A DNA stretch of 64,000 bases from Microbacterium schleiferi (GCF_015565955.1 NZ_CP064760.1:1860001-1924000), one strand, 5' to 3'. Positions 1-9,222 are shown, counted from the stretch's first letter. The notes: a model not told the origin generated them from the sequence alone. Translations and numbers: made by a program.

Positions 1-902
1 GCATCCGACTTCGGACGGCCGGGAGAGGTCGTGCCGGTGTCTTCGTGCCAGTGACGGGTCTCTTGCGTGATCGTGCCACCCGCCGCCAGGATCGCGGCCT
101 GGCGCTGGATCTCGTGGCGCACGGCGCGCTCGACCGAACGCATGGAGTTCACGTTCTTGGTCTCGGTGCGGGTGCCCAGCGGTGCCGGCGGCTCACCGGC
201 CGCCGCGCGGGGCCGCAGCGACACGTTCGCGTCACACCGGAGGTTGCCGCGTTCCAGACGAGCTTCGGAGATCCCCAGCGCCAGCACGATGTCGCGGATC
301 GTCTGCACGTACGCCTTGGCGATCTCGGGCGCGCGGTGCTCGGCTCCGTAGATCGGCTTCGTGACGATCTCGACGAGGGGCACACCCGCGCGGTTGTAGT
401 CGACGAGCGAGTACTCGGCGCCCTGGATGCGGCCGGTCGAGCCTCCCATGTGGGTCAGCTTTCCGGCATCCTCCTCCATGTGCGCGCGCTCGATCGGAAC
501 CTCGACGATCGTGCCATCGGCCAGCTCGACATCGACGGCGCCCTCGAAGGCGATCGGTTCGTCGTACTGCGAGATCTGATAGTTCTTGCCGAGGTCGGGG
601 TAGAAGTAGTTCTTGCGGGCGAACCGGCTCGAGGGCGCGATCGAGCAGCCGAGAGCCAGGCCCAGACTGATAGAAAAGCGCACCGCGGTCTCGTTGACGA
701 CCGGAAGCGCGCCCGGAAGACCCATGTCGACGGGAGCGACAAGCGTGTTCGGCTCCGCAGCGTGGTTGGACGCGTGGGCGGGGTTGCCCGCCGGCGAGAA
801 CATCTTGGTTTCGGTGTTCAGCTCGACGTGCACCTCGAACCCGAGCACCGGCTCGAACATCTCGAGAGCCTTGTCAAAGTCCATGAGCTTCGCGGTAGCC
901 AT
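1..902 (-). CDS. gatB: Asp/Glu-tRNA amidotransferase subunit B (partial, 3' end outside window)
   Basis: GatB is the kinase and tRNA-binding subunit of GatCAB, which converts misacylated Glu-tRNA(Gln) or Asp-tRNA(Asn) to the correct aminoacyl-tRNA. The 300 visible codons start [20 protein letters not shown] and carry the conserved N-terminal catalytic fold, with GFEVHVEL near residue 22 and an SLRP segment; about 200 C-terminal residues lie off the left edge. The ATG at 900-902 shares one base with the gatA stop (TGATG), so translation should be coupled. It is the last visible gene of gatC-gatA-gatB. Confidence 0.95.
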   Translation of the reverse strand, partial: MATAKLMDFDKALEMFEPVLGFEVHVELNTETKMFSPAGNPAHASNHAAEPNTLVAPVDMGLPGALPVVNETAVRFSISLGLALGCSIAPSSRFARKNYFYPDLGKNYQISQYDEPIAFEGAVDVELADGTIVEVPIERAHMEEDAGKLTHMGGSTGRIQGAEYSLVDYNRAGVPLVEIVTKPIYGAEHRAPEIAKAYVQTIRDIVLALGISEARLERGNLRCDANVSLRPRAAAGEPPAPLGTRTETKNVNSMRSVERAVRHEIQRQAAILAAGGTITQETRHWHEDTGTTSPGRPKSD

Positions 903-2425
903 CAGGCACGCCCTCCCGTCGCCGCACCCAGCACGGGGGCCCGATCAAGCAACGGACCACCCCATTCCTCGAGCAGCAGCGCCTCGAGGGCCGCCCCGAC
1001 GCGGTAGAGACGCGCATCCTGTCGCGCTGGAGCAAGGAACTGGATGCCGACCGGCAGCCCGTCGTCGACAGAAAGACCCGAGGGCAGCGAGATTCCCGGC
1101 ACGCCGGCGAGGTTCGCGGGGATCGTCGCGACATCGTTGAGGTACATCTGCATCGGGTCGTCGATCTTCTCGCCGAGGCGGAACGCCGTGGTGGGTGCTG
1201 TGGGGGTGGCGATGACGTCGACCTGCGCGAACGCCTGATCGAAGTCCTGCTGAATGAGCGTGCGCACCTTCTGGGCCGACCCGTAGTACGCGTCGTAGTA
1301 GCCCGCACTCAGGGCGTAGGTACCGAGGATGATGCGACGCTTGACCTCGTCGCCGAATCCGGCCTCGCGCGTGGCTGCCATGACATCCTCGACGGTTCCG
1401 CCGGGCACGTCGACGCGCAGGCCGAAGCGCACCGAGTCGAACTTCGCGAGGTTGCTGGAGGCTTCGGCAGGGAGGATCAGGTAGTACGCGGCGACGCCGT
1501 ACTCGAAGTGGGGAGCGCTGATCTCGACGATCTCGGCCCCCTGCGCTTCCATCCGGGCAAGCGCCGCGCGGAACGACTCCGACACGCCGCTCTGGAAGCC
1601 GCTGTCGGGAAGTTCCCGGATGACACCGACACGCAGACCCTTCAGCACATCACCGCGGGCACCCTCGCGTGCGGCATCCGCGAACGACGGCCAATCGTCG
1701 GCGAGAGAGGTGGAATCGTGCGGGTCGTGCCCGCCGATGACGTCGTGCAGCAGACCCGCATCGAGGACCGTACGGGTGACCGGACCGACCTGGTCGAGGC
1801 TCGATGCCAGGGCAATCGCCCCGAAGCGGCTCACTCCGCCGTACGTCGGTTTGAGGCCGACAGTTCCGGTGACGTGGGCAGGCTGACGAATCGACCCGCC
1901 GGTGTCGGAGCCGAGCGCGAGCGGCGCCTCGAACGCTGCCACGGCGGCCGCGGAGCCGCCACCCGAGCCCCCGGGGATCCGGTCGAGATCCCACGGGTTG
2001 TGCGTCGGCCCGTACGCGGAGTGCTCGGTGGACGAGCCCATCGCGAACTCATCCATGTTCGTCTTGCCGAGCGGAACGAGTCCGGCAGCTCGCGAACGCG
2101 CAACGACCGTCGCGTCGTAGGGCGACAGGTACCCGTCGAGAATGCGGGATCCGCTCGTCGAGGGCATATCGGTGGTGACCAGCACGTCCTTGATGGCGAG
2201 CGGCACCCCCGCGAGTTCGTGAAGATCGTCGCCCGCTGCACGCCGGGCGTCGATGTCGGCCGCGACCTCGAGGGCGTGGTCGCTGACGTGGAGGAAAGCG
2301 TGGATGTCGGCATCCACCGCCGCGATCCGGTCGAGATGGGCGCGGGTGGCTTCAACGCTCGAGATCTCCCGTGACGCGAGGGAGGATGCCAGCTCGGCGG
2401 CGGTCAAGCGGGTCAGATCTGTCAC
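902..2425 (-). CDS. gatA: Asp/Glu-tRNA amidotransferase subunit A
   Basis: GatA is the glutaminase subunit of GatCAB and supplies ammonia to GatB. Starting at the GTG at 2425 the product is 507 aa, normal for the family. The amidase-signature Lys-Ser-Ser triad is visible at K79 (AIKD), S154 (GGSGGGS) and S178 (TGGSIR). The frame stays open upstream to 2659, but the extra residues are basic low-complexity sequence overlapping gatC, so the GTG start is preferred. It lies 22 bp after gatC. Confidence 0.95.
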   Translation of the reverse strand: MTDLTRLTAAELASSLASREISSVEATRAHLDRIAAVDADIHAFLHVSDHALEVAADIDARRAAGDDLHELAGVPLAIKDVLVTTDMPSTSGSRILDGYLSPYDATVVARSRAAGLVPLGKTNMDEFAMGSSTEHSAYGPTHNPWDLDRIPGGSGGGSAAAVAAFEAPLALGSDTGGSIRQPAHVTGTVGLKPTYGGVSRFGAIALASSLDQVGPVTRTVLDAGLLHDVIGGHDPHDSTSLADDWPSFADAAREGARGDVLKGLRVGVIRELPDSGFQSGVSESFRAALARMEAQGAEIVEISAPHFEYGVAAYYLILPAEASSNLAKFDSVRFGLRVDVPGGTVEDVMAATREAGFGDEVKRRIILGTYALSAGYYDAYYGSAQKVRTLIQQDFDQAFAQVDVIATPTAPTTAFRLGEKIDDPMQMYLNDVATIPANLAGVPGISLPSGLSVDDGLPVGIQFLAPARQDARLYRVGAALEALLLEEWGGPLLDRAPVLGAATGGRA

Positions 2426-2447
2426 TGCTCTTCTCCCAGGATCGCGG

Positions 2448-2720
2448 TCACGCGGAAACGGCCGTCTGCGGCATCCGGGCGTTCTGCAGCACCTGCTCGG
2501 GCGTGAGCATGTCGCCGGGAAGGTCAGCGCGGAACACGTTGTGCAGGGCGATCGGATGACTCGTCGCTGGCACCTCGGGCGTCGCGACCTGAGACACCTT
2601 GGCGATGTTGTCGACGATCGCGTCGAGCTGTCCGGTGAGGCGGCCCACCTCCTCGTCACTCAGGCGGATTCGGGCGAGCACACCGAGATGGCGCACGAGA
2701 TCGGGGGTGATTTCAGACAC
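2448..2720 (-). CDS. gatC: Asp/Glu-tRNA amidotransferase subunit C
   Basis: GatC is the small linker subunit that wraps round GatA and stabilises the GatCAB complex. The 90-aa length and the [20 protein letters not shown] start are typical, as is the C-terminal DxxxPGDMLT-like segment. The start is a GTG only 6 nt after a TAGAAT box, so the operon mRNA is probably leaderless. It is the first gene of gatC-gatA-gatB. Confidence 0.95.
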   Translation of the reverse strand: MSEITPDLVRHLGVLARIRLSDEEVGRLTGQLDAIVDNIAKVSQVATPEVPATSHPIALHNVFRADLPGDMLTPEQVLQNARMPQTAVSA

Positions 2721-2726
2721 CGCACC

Positions 2727-2732
2727 ATTCTA
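2727..2732 (-). promoter_or_regulatory. -10 box of gatCAB, leaderless promoter
   Basis: The minus strand reads TAGAAT, then 6 nt, then the gatC GTG. That spacing puts the transcription start at the start codon. No convincing -35 box is visible. Confidence 0.6.
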
Positions 2733-2797
2733 GGTGCGCTGTCTGATGCCACCCTCGCGCCCCCGATCGGCGAGACAGCGCAATCCCGAGGCCTGCC

Positions 2798-3301
2798 TCA
2801 CGCAGCGGTGGTCGCCACACGCCGCGCGGCTGAGCTCCGAACGGGCACGGTTGCCACCACCGCCCCGGCGACGAAGACGAGCTGCGCGATCGTCCGTGGC
2901 ACCAGCGGCGTCGATGGCGCGGCGGGGTTGTCGACGCCCGCCGCCGCCACGATGTTGGCAGGGAACATCGCAATCAGAAGCACGATGGCTGCAAGCGCGG
3001 CCCACCGCCGGGTCCTCGGGACGAGCAATCCCCCGGCGATGACGATCTCGATGACCCCCGTGGCCGTCACCACCAGATCAGGGGCCGGAACAAAGTCGGG
3101 AACGATCGCGATGAGCCCCGACCGCTGCGGCTCGACGAAGTGCGTGACGCTCGCGAAGAGGAGGACCGCAGCGACGCCGGCTCCCGCCGCAGCAGGCCAC
3201 GACGACCAGGGGCGGGCGCGGTCGACGCCGCGTGTGGTGAGAAACCACGCGCCAACGCGGACGAGCAGCGTCACGAGAACGAGAGGGATGAGAAGTGTCA
3301 T
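2798..3301 (-). CDS. DoxX-like integral membrane protein
   Basis: This 167-aa protein has four hydrophobic helices (about residues 3-20, 35-53, 78-97 and 107-125) and a hydrophobic C-terminal part, the pattern of DoxX-family membrane proteins. The family is widespread and its biochemical role is poorly defined; some members act in redox or thiol stress. It diverges from a TetR gene across an 86-bp gap that contains inverted repeats, so repression by that neighbour is likely. A TTGACA hexamer at 3362-3367 on the minus strand is a candidate -35 box. Confidence 0.65.
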   Translation of the reverse strand: MTLLIPLVLVTLLVRVGAWFLTTRGVDRARPWSSWPAAAGAGVAAVLLFASVTHFVEPQRSGLIAIVPDFVPAPDLVVTATGVIEIVIAGGLLVPRTRRWAALAAIVLLIAMFPANIVAAAGVDNPAAPSTPLVPRTIAQLVFVAGAVVATVPVRSSAARRVATTAA

Positions 3302-3336
3302 GGTGTGAGCCTTTCGCGAGACAATCTTGTTGCTGA

Positions 3337-3381
3337 CTAGATTGAACGACAGTCGCTATCTTGTCAATGTCTAGTTAGACT
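3337..3381. promoter_or_regulatory. Divergent promoter region with TetR-type operator
   Basis: Two nested symmetries are visible. CTAGATTGA (3337-3345) is mirrored by TCAATGTCTAG (3364-3374) with a 2-base gap in one arm, and GTCTA-GT-TAGAC (3369-3380) is a perfect 12-bp palindrome. The plus-strand TAGACT at 3376-3381 lies 6 nt before the tetR ATG and overlaps the palindrome, which fits autorepression of a leaderless tetR mRNA and control of the doxX-like gene. Confidence 0.5.
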
Positions 3382-3387
3382 TCAGGC

Positions 3388-3954
3388 ATGGCGAACTATC
3401 ACCACGGCGATCTCCGACGCGAGCTCCTGGCGGAGGCTGCGCGCATCGCGGCCGAGTCGGGCCCCGATGCCTTGACCTTGCGGGAGCTTGCCCGCCGCGC
3501 CGGAGTGAGTCATGCCGCCCCCGTGCACCACTTCCCCACCCGACGCGACCTCATGACCGCGCTGGCCGAAGAGGGATTCACATCCTTGAGTGAGACACTC
3601 TCGAGCACCGGGGGCGATATCTACGAGCACGGTGTGACGTACGTCACCTGGGCGCTGGAGCACCCCGGTCATTACGCGGTGATGTGGACGCCCCGACTCA
3701 CCGATGAGCAGCACCCCGGTCTTGCCGCAGCCCGGGTTGCTACCTGGCGGATCCTCGAAGAATCGGTTTCTCGCGCCCGTGGCGGAAACGCGGACGAGGC
3801 CGACGAGAGCACCGCACGCGAGTCGGCGTATGCGGCCTTCGCGATCGTGCACGGACTGGCCGGAATCTGGCTCAGCGGAGCGACACCCGTGCCGCCGGAT
3901 GTCGACGCACGGGCCCGAGAGATCGTGGGTCACCTGACGTTCGGGCACCGCTGA
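3388..3954 (+). CDS. TetR/AcrR-family transcriptional regulator
   Basis: This 188-aa regulator has a typical TetR DNA-binding domain at about residues 8-54, with recognition-helix region TLRELARRAGVSHAAPVHHF. The C-terminal ligand and dimer domain is not recognisable beyond the family. It is divergent from the DoxX-like gene and precedes the acyl-CoA ligase at 4003 on the same strand, so either could be a target. Overlap of its own -10 box with a palindrome suggests autoregulation. The ligand cannot be predicted. Confidence 0.85.
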   Translation: MANYHHGDLRRELLAEAARIAAESGPDALTLRELARRAGVSHAAPVHHFPTRRDLMTALAEEGFTSLSETLSSTGGDIYEHGVTYVTWALEHPGHYAVMWTPRLTDEQHPGLAAARVATWRILEESVSRARGGNADEADESTARESAYAAFAIVHGLAGIWLSGATPVPPDVDARAREIVGHLTFGHR

Positions 3955-3990
3955 CACGCGTGGGCCTCCAACGGCGCCCGATCGCACCTC

Positions 3991-3996
3991 TAGGCT
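3991..3996 (+). promoter_or_regulatory. -10 box of acyl-CoA ligase, leaderless promoter
   Basis: TAGGCT is followed by 6 nt and then the GTG at 4003. This supports GTG 4003 over the ATG at 4006 and predicts a leaderless mRNA. Confidence 0.5.
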
Positions 3997-4002
3997 GGGG
4001 CC

Positions 4003-5706
4003 GTGATGCCGTACGACCCGCCTCGCCCCTGGATCGCCAGCTATGCCGAGGGGGTGCCGGAGGATCTTGAGCCTGTCAGCGGCTCTCTCGTCGACATCGT
4101 GGCGACATCCGCTCGTGACTATCCCGATGCACCCGCGCTGCAGTTCTTCGGGCGCACCACGAGCTACCGCTCCCTCGACGAACAGATTCAGCGCGCCGCT
4201 GCCGCCCTGCACGCTCACGGTGTGCGCCCCGGGGACCCGGTTGCCATCGTGCTGCCGAACTGCCCACAGCACATCGTCGCGTTCTACGCGATTCTGCGCC
4301 TGGGCGCCGTGGTGGTCGAACACAACCCGCTCTACACGCCCCGAGAACTGCGCAAGCAGTTCGAAGACCACGGAGCCAAGCACGCGATTGTCTGGAGCAA
4401 GGTCGTGCGCACCGTGCAGGAGTTCCCGCGCGACCTGCGCGTGAAGACCCTGATTTCGGTCGATCTCATCACGGCGATGCCTTGGACGATGCAGCTCGCG
4501 CTCAAGTTGCCGATCGCGAAGGCACGGGAGTCCCGTGCGGCTTTGACCGAGCGCGTCACCGGGGCGATCAGCTGGGATCAGGTCGTACGCCACGAGCCGC
4601 TACCCGCCACGCATCCGACGCCCGGCACCGATGATCTCGCCCTCATTCAGTACACGAGCGGCACGACAGGCTCACCCAAGGGCGCGTCGCTGACCCACCG
4701 GAACCTGCTCGCGAATGCCGCACAGGCGCAGGCGTGGGTCCCAACGATTCACCGCGGCGAAGGATGCGTCGTGTACGCGGTGCTTCCGATGTTCCACGCC
4801 TACGGACTGACGCTGTGCCTCACGTTCGCGATGTCGATGGGCGCACGCCTCGTGCTGTTCCCGCGGTTCGACCCCGACATGGTGCTGGAGGTGACGAAGA
4901 AGCACCCGGCGACCTTCCTGCCGCTGGTGCCGCCGATCGCCGACCGCCTCCTGACGGAGTCGCGGCGCACCGGGATATCTCTGGAGGGAACCGGCATCGC
5001 GATCTCCGGTGCGATGGCACTGCCCCACGAGCTCGTTGTGCCGTTCGAAGCCGAGACCGGCGGATACCTCGTCGAAGGCTATGGACTCAGCGAGTGCTCC
5101 CCCGTGCTGATGGCCAATCCGGTTGCCGAGAACCGCGTTCCCGGAACCGTCGGGTTGCCGCTACCGGGCACCGAGTGCCGCGTCGTCGATCCTGACAACC
5201 CCAGCGTGGATGTCTCCCCCGGCGAGCGCGGGGAGCTCATCGTCCGCGGCCCCCAGGTCTTCTCGGGCTACTACGGCCGGCCCGAGGAGACCGAGGAGGT
5301 CTTCGTTGACGGCTGGTTCCGTACCGGTGACATCGTCACGATCGACGACACCGGGTTCGTGCGCATCGTCGATCGCATCAAGGAACTCATCATCACGGGT
5401 GGGTTCAACGTCGCGCCCACGGAAGTGGAGGCCGTGCTGCGCCAGCATCCGGCCATTGCCGACGTCGCCGTCGTCGGACTCCCGTCCGAGCACTCGGGCG
5501 AGGAAGTCGTCGCCGCGATCGTTCTCGATCCCAGCGTGGAGGACATCGACGAGACAGCAATCCGAGACTTCGCACGCAGCATCCTGACGCCCTACAAGGT
5601 GCCGCGGCGCATCTTCGTCGTCGACGAGCTCCCGAAGTCGCTGATCGGCAAGGTGCTGCGCCGGCAGGTCCGCACGAAGCTGCTGGAGCTGTCGGGCGAG
5701 GACTGA
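4003..5706 (+). CDS. Long-chain fatty-acid--CoA ligase (AMP-binding family)
   Basis: The 567-aa enzyme activates fatty acids to acyl-CoA through an acyl-AMP intermediate. Visible motifs are the ATP loop YTSGTTGSPKG (residues 217-227), GYGLSECSP, the GWFRTGDI aspartate region, the hinge RIKELIITGGFNV and the C-terminal catalytic lysine region GKVLRRQ. Length and motif order match FadD-type ligases rather than acetyl-CoA synthetases. The start is GTG with ATG next in frame. Exact chain-length preference cannot be read from sequence. Confidence 0.9.
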   Translation: MMPYDPPRPWIASYAEGVPEDLEPVSGSLVDIVATSARDYPDAPALQFFGRTTSYRSLDEQIQRAAAALHAHGVRPGDPVAIVLPNCPQHIVAFYAILRLGAVVVEHNPLYTPRELRKQFEDHGAKHAIVWSKVVRTVQEFPRDLRVKTLISVDLITAMPWTMQLALKLPIAKARESRAALTERVTGAISWDQVVRHEPLPATHPTPGTDDLALIQYTSGTTGSPKGASLTHRNLLANAAQAQAWVPTIHRGEGCVVYAVLPMFHAYGLTLCLTFAMSMGARLVLFPRFDPDMVLEVTKKHPATFLPLVPPIADRLLTESRRTGISLEGTGIAISGAMALPHELVVPFEAETGGYLVEGYGLSECSPVLMANPVAENRVPGTVGLPLPGTECRVVDPDNPSVDVSPGERGELIVRGPQVFSGYYGRPEETEEVFVDGWFRTGDIVTIDDTGFVRIVDRIKELIITGGFNVAPTEVEAVLRQHPAIADVAVVGLPSEHSGEEVVAAIVLDPSVEDIDETAIRDFARSILTPYKVPRRIFVVDELPKSLIGKVLRRQVRTKLLELSGED

Positions 5707-6096
5707 TTAGCGATCCTGCCCGTCGAGCGAGAGTCGTGTCGAACGCTCCTCAATCCACCGCACGACATCATCGAAGGGGAGTTGATTGCTCGCGACGGCG
5801 CGAACGAACACATCGCCATCGGGCACCGTCGCAGCTGTGAGATGTTCCCCGTTGAGCGCGAGAAAAGCCTTGGCGACGATCCACGAGAGCCGCTTGTTTC
5901 CATCAGACAACGGATGATCACGGTTGATGGCGATCATGAGAGCCGCCGCCTTGCTGTGGGGACTCTCGTAGACCTCCTCCCCGAAGACTGGCAGCGGTGC
6001 GGCCAGCGCGGACAGCAGGAGATTCCTGTCACGCAGATGGAATCCCATCGATGCGACGAGTTCCTCTACATCGACCGGTTCGAGATAGTCCGTCAC
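5707..6096 (-). CDS. doc: Doc-type toxin (Fic/Doc fold)
   Basis: The 129-aa protein carries HPLSDGNKR at residues 61-69, the Doc version of the Fic active site (HxFx[DN][AG]NKR). Phage P1 Doc uses this motif to phosphorylate and inactivate EF-Tu. Leu replaces the usual Phe, while the catalytic His and the NKR end are intact. The ATG overlaps the antitoxin stop (ATGA at 6093-6096), the usual coupling of a toxin-antitoxin pair. It converges on the acyl-CoA ligase, which ends at 5706. Confidence 0.85.
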   Translation of the reverse strand: MTDYLEPVDVEELVASMGFHLRDRNLLLSALAAPLPVFGEEVYESPHSKAAALMIAINRDHPLSDGNKRLSWIVAKAFLALNGEHLTAATVPDGDVFVRAVASNQLPFDDVVRWIEERSTRLSLDGQDR

Positions 6097-6296
6097 CGCG
6101 AGAGCGCGTCGAGGAGCGCAGCGTCCTCGTCCACAATCCGGTCGAAGATCGCTTTCGTCCTCGTGCTCTTCTCGGCTCGCGCCGCCCTCTCCTCAATGGC
6201 GAGCTTGACGATCTCCGTCTTGGTGCGCCTCTCTTGCGCAGCCATCGCTTCAAGCAACTCCTCGTGGGCCGCATCCAACCTCAGGTTCATCGCCAT
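6093..6296 (-). CDS. Ribbon-helix-helix antitoxin for Doc
   Basis: From ATG 6296 the product is 67 aa. Residues 3-40 (MNLRLDAAHEEL to KLAIEERAAR) look like a CopG-type ribbon-helix-helix domain, and the acidic tail FDRIVDEDAALLDALSR would bind the toxin. A GGAG about 5 nt upstream supports this start over longer in-frame versions whose extra residues are low-complexity. The classical Doc partner is Phd, which has a different fold, so this pairing is worth noting. Predicted roles are toxin neutralisation and autorepression. Confidence 0.7.
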   Translation of the reverse strand: MAMNLRLDAAHEELLEAMAAQERRTKTEIVKLAIEERAARAEKSTRTKAIFDRIVDEDAALLDALSR

Positions 6297-6327
6297 GGGT
6301 GCTCCAATCCGGAATCTCTGACGCCAT

Positions 6328-6343
6328 GGTACCAGTCGGTACC
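6328..6343. promoter_or_regulatory. Candidate operator of the toxin-antitoxin pair
   Basis: GGTACC-AGTC-GGTACC repeats a self-complementary hexamer 10 bp apart, one helical turn, just upstream of the antitoxin start at 6296. TACCAT on the minus strand, overlapping the left copy, could be a -10 box. Spacing of one turn suits cooperative binding by ribbon-helix-helix dimers; this is inference. Confidence 0.4.
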
Positions 6344-6471
6344 TGGAGGCCGACGGTGCGGACCCCAGCACGTGAGCTCTTGCCCCGCGGTACTGTCCGG
6401 ACCGATCCAGAGTGGCTCGCCTATCCTCAGACCGCGGATCCGTGCGCAGCAGTCCCGCAGGAGCCCTTCTG

Positions 6472-6855
6472 CTAAGGGGCATTCACGTACAGGTCCAACA
6501 GTATGCGCGCGTCCGCCGGGCCATCATCGGCGGCCCGTATCACGGCACGATGCTCCGCATCAGTCGGGCGGTCGGATGCATCGGCAACGGACAGCGAACG
6601 ATTCCTGTTGTCGGTCTGCATCGCATAGATGAGCACGGGGCCGTCGGCCGTGTCGATCAACATCGCGGTCTCGTGGTCGACACCTTCGGTAGCGAGCGAC
6701 TCCAGCGCTTCCGAACGCCGCGGACCGTCGACGCTCTGCAACCACTCGACGACTCGGTCGCGATGATCAGGCCGTACACGGCGAGCAACCAGATGAATTA
6801 CGACAAGAGGATAGGCGACGGCCGGTTCACGAGTGCAAGCCCTCCGGCGGCACAT
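6472..6855 (-). CDS. DUF6176-family protein
   Basis: The 127-aa product matches DUF6176-type proteins in layout: a beta strand (VVIHLVARRVRP), a helix DRVVEWLQSVDGPRRSEALE, then EGVDHETAMLI and a conserved DAEHRAV segment. Function is unknown; the fold is probably a small alpha/beta dimeric barrel. GGAGG sits 6 nt before ATG 6855, which favours that start over the ATG at 6861. The start lies inside the 3' end of the phosphatase gene, so the two probably share a transcript. The stop codon sits in a small CCCTT/AAGGG hairpin. Confidence 0.65.
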   Translation of the reverse strand: MCRRRACTREPAVAYPLVVIHLVARRVRPDHRDRVVEWLQSVDGPRRSEALESLATEGVDHETAMLIDTADGPVLIYAMQTDNRNRSLSVADASDRPTDAEHRAVIRAADDGPADARILLDLYVNAP

Positions 6856-7578
6856 GTGCATCCTCCGTGAACTCGATGGAGCCCCGCCACGTCGTGATCG
6901 ACCGTCGTGTGGCCTCGTTAGTGCCAGCCACATCGAACCACCGATGAACATCGAGGTTCTCGAACATCTCGGCAAACGCGGTCTCCGGCGTATGCCCCCA
7001 CCGTCGTGTTACCTCCCGCCGCAGCTCGGCGTGAAAGCTGCGACCGTGCAGCGACTCGAGGTCGGCGACGTTCACGAAGGATTGCAAGTAATCCGCTGTC
7101 GCGTCAGGCGCGGGCACGTCCGCAGCTCGCAGGAGAAATGCGCTCACGAGCCCGGTACGGTCCCATCCAGCAGCGCAATGAAACAGCACTCCCCGGGTTC
7201 AGCGTCAGCGATTGCGCTCAAGACGCCGGCCATCCGGTGCGGGAGCGACTCAAGGTGGCTGAGGTAGTACAGCGGCGTCGCCCACCGCCCATCCGCCTCG
7301 ACCGGCTCCCAGAACTCTCGCTCATCGCCGTCGAGATCCACGCGCACGTGCGCGATGTCGGGCGGCACAGCACTGGATGCCTCGTCCGGCCGACGGAGGT
7401 CGACGACGGTCGCAACGCCGTGCTCCCGCAACCGATCCCAACCCGCTGGTGCGACGCTGTCGAGGTTCTCCGATCGGAAGAAGACCCCGGTCGGAGTCAG
7501 CGAACCGTCGCGTCGGGGTAACCCACCCAGATCCCGGGCATTCGCGAGCCCCTCGACCTGGAGCGATCGTTGCGCCAT
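6827..7578 (-). CDS. Tyrosine-protein phosphatase family protein, frameshifted
   Basis: The reading frame from ATG 7578 holds the N-terminal half (MAQRSLQVEGLANARDLGG) and ends early; the other frame continues with HCAAGWDRTG, the CX5R active-site loop of tyrosine and dual-specificity phosphatases. Adding one base near 7186 restores GECLFHCAAGWDRTG and a 250-aa product, normal for the bacterial Y_phosphatase3 type. Such enzymes dephosphorylate protein tyrosines or lipids. The break is one of eleven single-base deletions in this window and may be a read error. The gene diverges from the DUF2332 gene. Confidence 0.75.
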
Positions 7579-7619
7579 CCGGCACTTCTGCCCCGTACGG
7601 GCCGTCAGGATGTCCGCGC

Positions 7620-7625
7620 TATCGT
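7620..7625 (+). promoter_or_regulatory. -10 box of the DUF2332 gene, leaderless promoter
   Basis: TATCGT lies exactly 6 nt before the ATG at 7632, predicting an mRNA that begins at the start codon. Confidence 0.5.
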
Positions 7626-7631
7626 CGCGGG

Positions 7632-8615
7632 ATGACTCAGTCGCTTGCTGACGGATACCGACGGTTCGCCGAGGTGGAAGCTGCCGGCGTTTCGGAGACC
7701 TATACCCAGTGGGCTCTGGGAGCCGCCGAAGACCGCGACCTGCTAGCGCTGATCGCCGCGCTGCCGCGGGGGAAGCGCCAGCCGAATCTCGTGTTCGCAG
7801 CGGCGCGGTTCTGCGGCGCGCCGAACACGACGTACGACATGTTCCGAGACTGGCTTGTCGAGCAGTGGGCGGAGGTCGTGCCCGTCATCATGAGCCGCTC
7901 GACACAAACAAATGAAGCCGCCCGGTGCGCTGTGCTCCTTCCGGTTCTGGAGCAGCTGCCTGGGCCTCTCACATTGATCGAGGCCGGCGCGGCGGCGGGC
8001 CTCGTTCTTTACCCCGATCGCTACAGCTACCGCTACACCGTGAACGGCGCGAGATCTGTACGCATCGACCCGCCCGAGGGCCCAAGTAGCGTACAGATCC
8101 CCTGCACAATCGATGCAGCCAGCGTGCCGACGAGGATTCCCGAGATTGCATGGCGTGCCGGTGTCGACCTGAATCCGATCGATCTCTCCGACAGCGATCA
8201 GCGTGACTGGCTCGAAACGCTCGTCTGGCCGGAGCATGCCGAGCGTCGCGAGCGCCTGCACCGCGCGGCGAACATCGTGGCCGCCGATCCTCCCCACCTT
8301 GTCGCCGGCGACATTGTCGACAGGGTTCCTGATCTGGTCGCCGAAGCCCCGCCCGGTTCCCACATCGTCGTCTTCCACAGCGCCGTGCTTGCGTATCTCG
8401 ACGACGATCATCGAGCTGCGTTCGTCGAAATGATCCGCTCACTCGCGGACGTCACGTGGTTGAGCAACGAAGGGGCTCAGGTGCTCCCGTTCATCACTGA
8501 GCAGGTCGACGAAGAGATCCGAGGGCGCACAATCGTGGCTCGGGATGGGAAGCCCCTTGCTCTCGTCGGTCCGCACGGTCAGAGCTTCGATCGGTTGGGC
8601 ACTGGGTTTCGCTAG
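7632..8615 (+). CDS. DUF2332-family protein
   Basis: The 327-aa protein has the hallmarks of DUF2332: an N-terminal ETYTQWALGAAED helix, LPRGKRQPNLVFAAARFCG, a methyltransferase-like glycine loop LTLIEAGAAAGLVL near residue 115 and IVVFHSAVLAYL. The family is common in actinobacteria and its biochemical function is not established; the EAGAAAGL loop suggests a SAM-dependent methyltransferase-like fold. The ATG follows a TATCGT box by 6 nt. Codon use includes more A/T-ending codons than the neighbouring core genes. Confidence 0.75.
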   Translation: MTQSLADGYRRFAEVEAAGVSETYTQWALGAAEDRDLLALIAALPRGKRQPNLVFAAARFCGAPNTTYDMFRDWLVEQWAEVVPVIMSRSTQTNEAARCAVLLPVLEQLPGPLTLIEAGAAAGLVLYPDRYSYRYTVNGARSVRIDPPEGPSSVQIPCTIDAASVPTRIPEIAWRAGVDLNPIDLSDSDQRDWLETLVWPEHAERRERLHRAANIVAADPPHLVAGDIVDRVPDLVAEAPPGSHIVVFHSAVLAYLDDDHRAAFVEMIRSLADVTWLSNEGAQVLPFITEQVDEEIRGRTIVARDGKPLALVGPHGQSFDRLGTGFR

Positions 8616-8703
8616 CACCCGATCTCGTGCGTACGTCGACCTCCCAGCCGGTCAAGGGCTTCGTCCTCACCGCCACCGCAAACGACCGCTCGCTGCCGCG
8701 ACG

Positions 8704-9222
8704 CTAACTACGGCGCCTCACCATCCGCACGGTCGGCACAGCAGCGCCCGCCATCCGCAGTTCGCGTGTGGCGCCGTCTCGTTCGAACCCGTTTCGCCGA
8801 TAGAACGCTTCGGCTCGGGGATTCTCCTTGAGCATCCACAGATAGGCCGGATGATCACCAATCGCTGCGTCGAGCAGCCTCTGCCCGGCGCCCGAGCCGT
8901 GTACCGCCTGCAGAAGGTAAATGCCCTCGAGTTCGCGCGTGGCCGGTCGGTCGTGATCTCGGCCATCGCTTGACGTGGCCCAGCCAACGATGTCTTCCCC
9001 GGCTTCGGCAACGTACACGTCCGTGACGTTGTCCTCGATAATCGCCGCCCACCGTGGTACGCGAGGTTCCACCGCCAGAGCGGCAAGGGCATCCGCCGGA
9101 AGCTGACCCGCATAGGCTTCACGCCAGGCCTGAACATGCACGATGGCTATGCCTCGAGCGTCATCTCGCTCGGCTGCGCGCACATGGATCCCAGTTTCCG
9201 GACGCTCAGTTCCCAGCTGCAT
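8704..9222 (-). CDS. GNAT-family N-acetyltransferase
   Basis: From ATG 9222 the 172-aa product spans one GNAT domain: HVRAAERDDARGIAIVHVQAWREAY at the start, the acetyl-CoA loop GSGAGQRLLDAA near residue 110 and AEAFYRRNGFERDG near the end. It transfers acetyl from acetyl-CoA to an unidentified amine. The frame is open to 9348, but the upstream part does not resemble the family. It diverges from the HNH gene across a region holding a perfect palindrome. Confidence 0.8.
   Translation of the reverse strand: MQLGTERPETGIHVRAAERDDARGIAIVHVQAWREAYAGQLPADALAALAVEPRVPRWAAIIEDNVTDVYVAEAGEDIVGWATSSDGRDHDRPATRELEGIYLLQAVHGSGAGQRLLDAAIGDHPAYLWMLKENPRAEAFYRRNGFERDGATRELRMAGAAVPTVRMVRRRS

Noticed and set aside
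6297..6471. Possible gene between the antitoxin and DUF6176 genes
   Set aside because: No frame with a ribosome-binding site or recognisable product; it holds the candidate operator and a small hairpin only.
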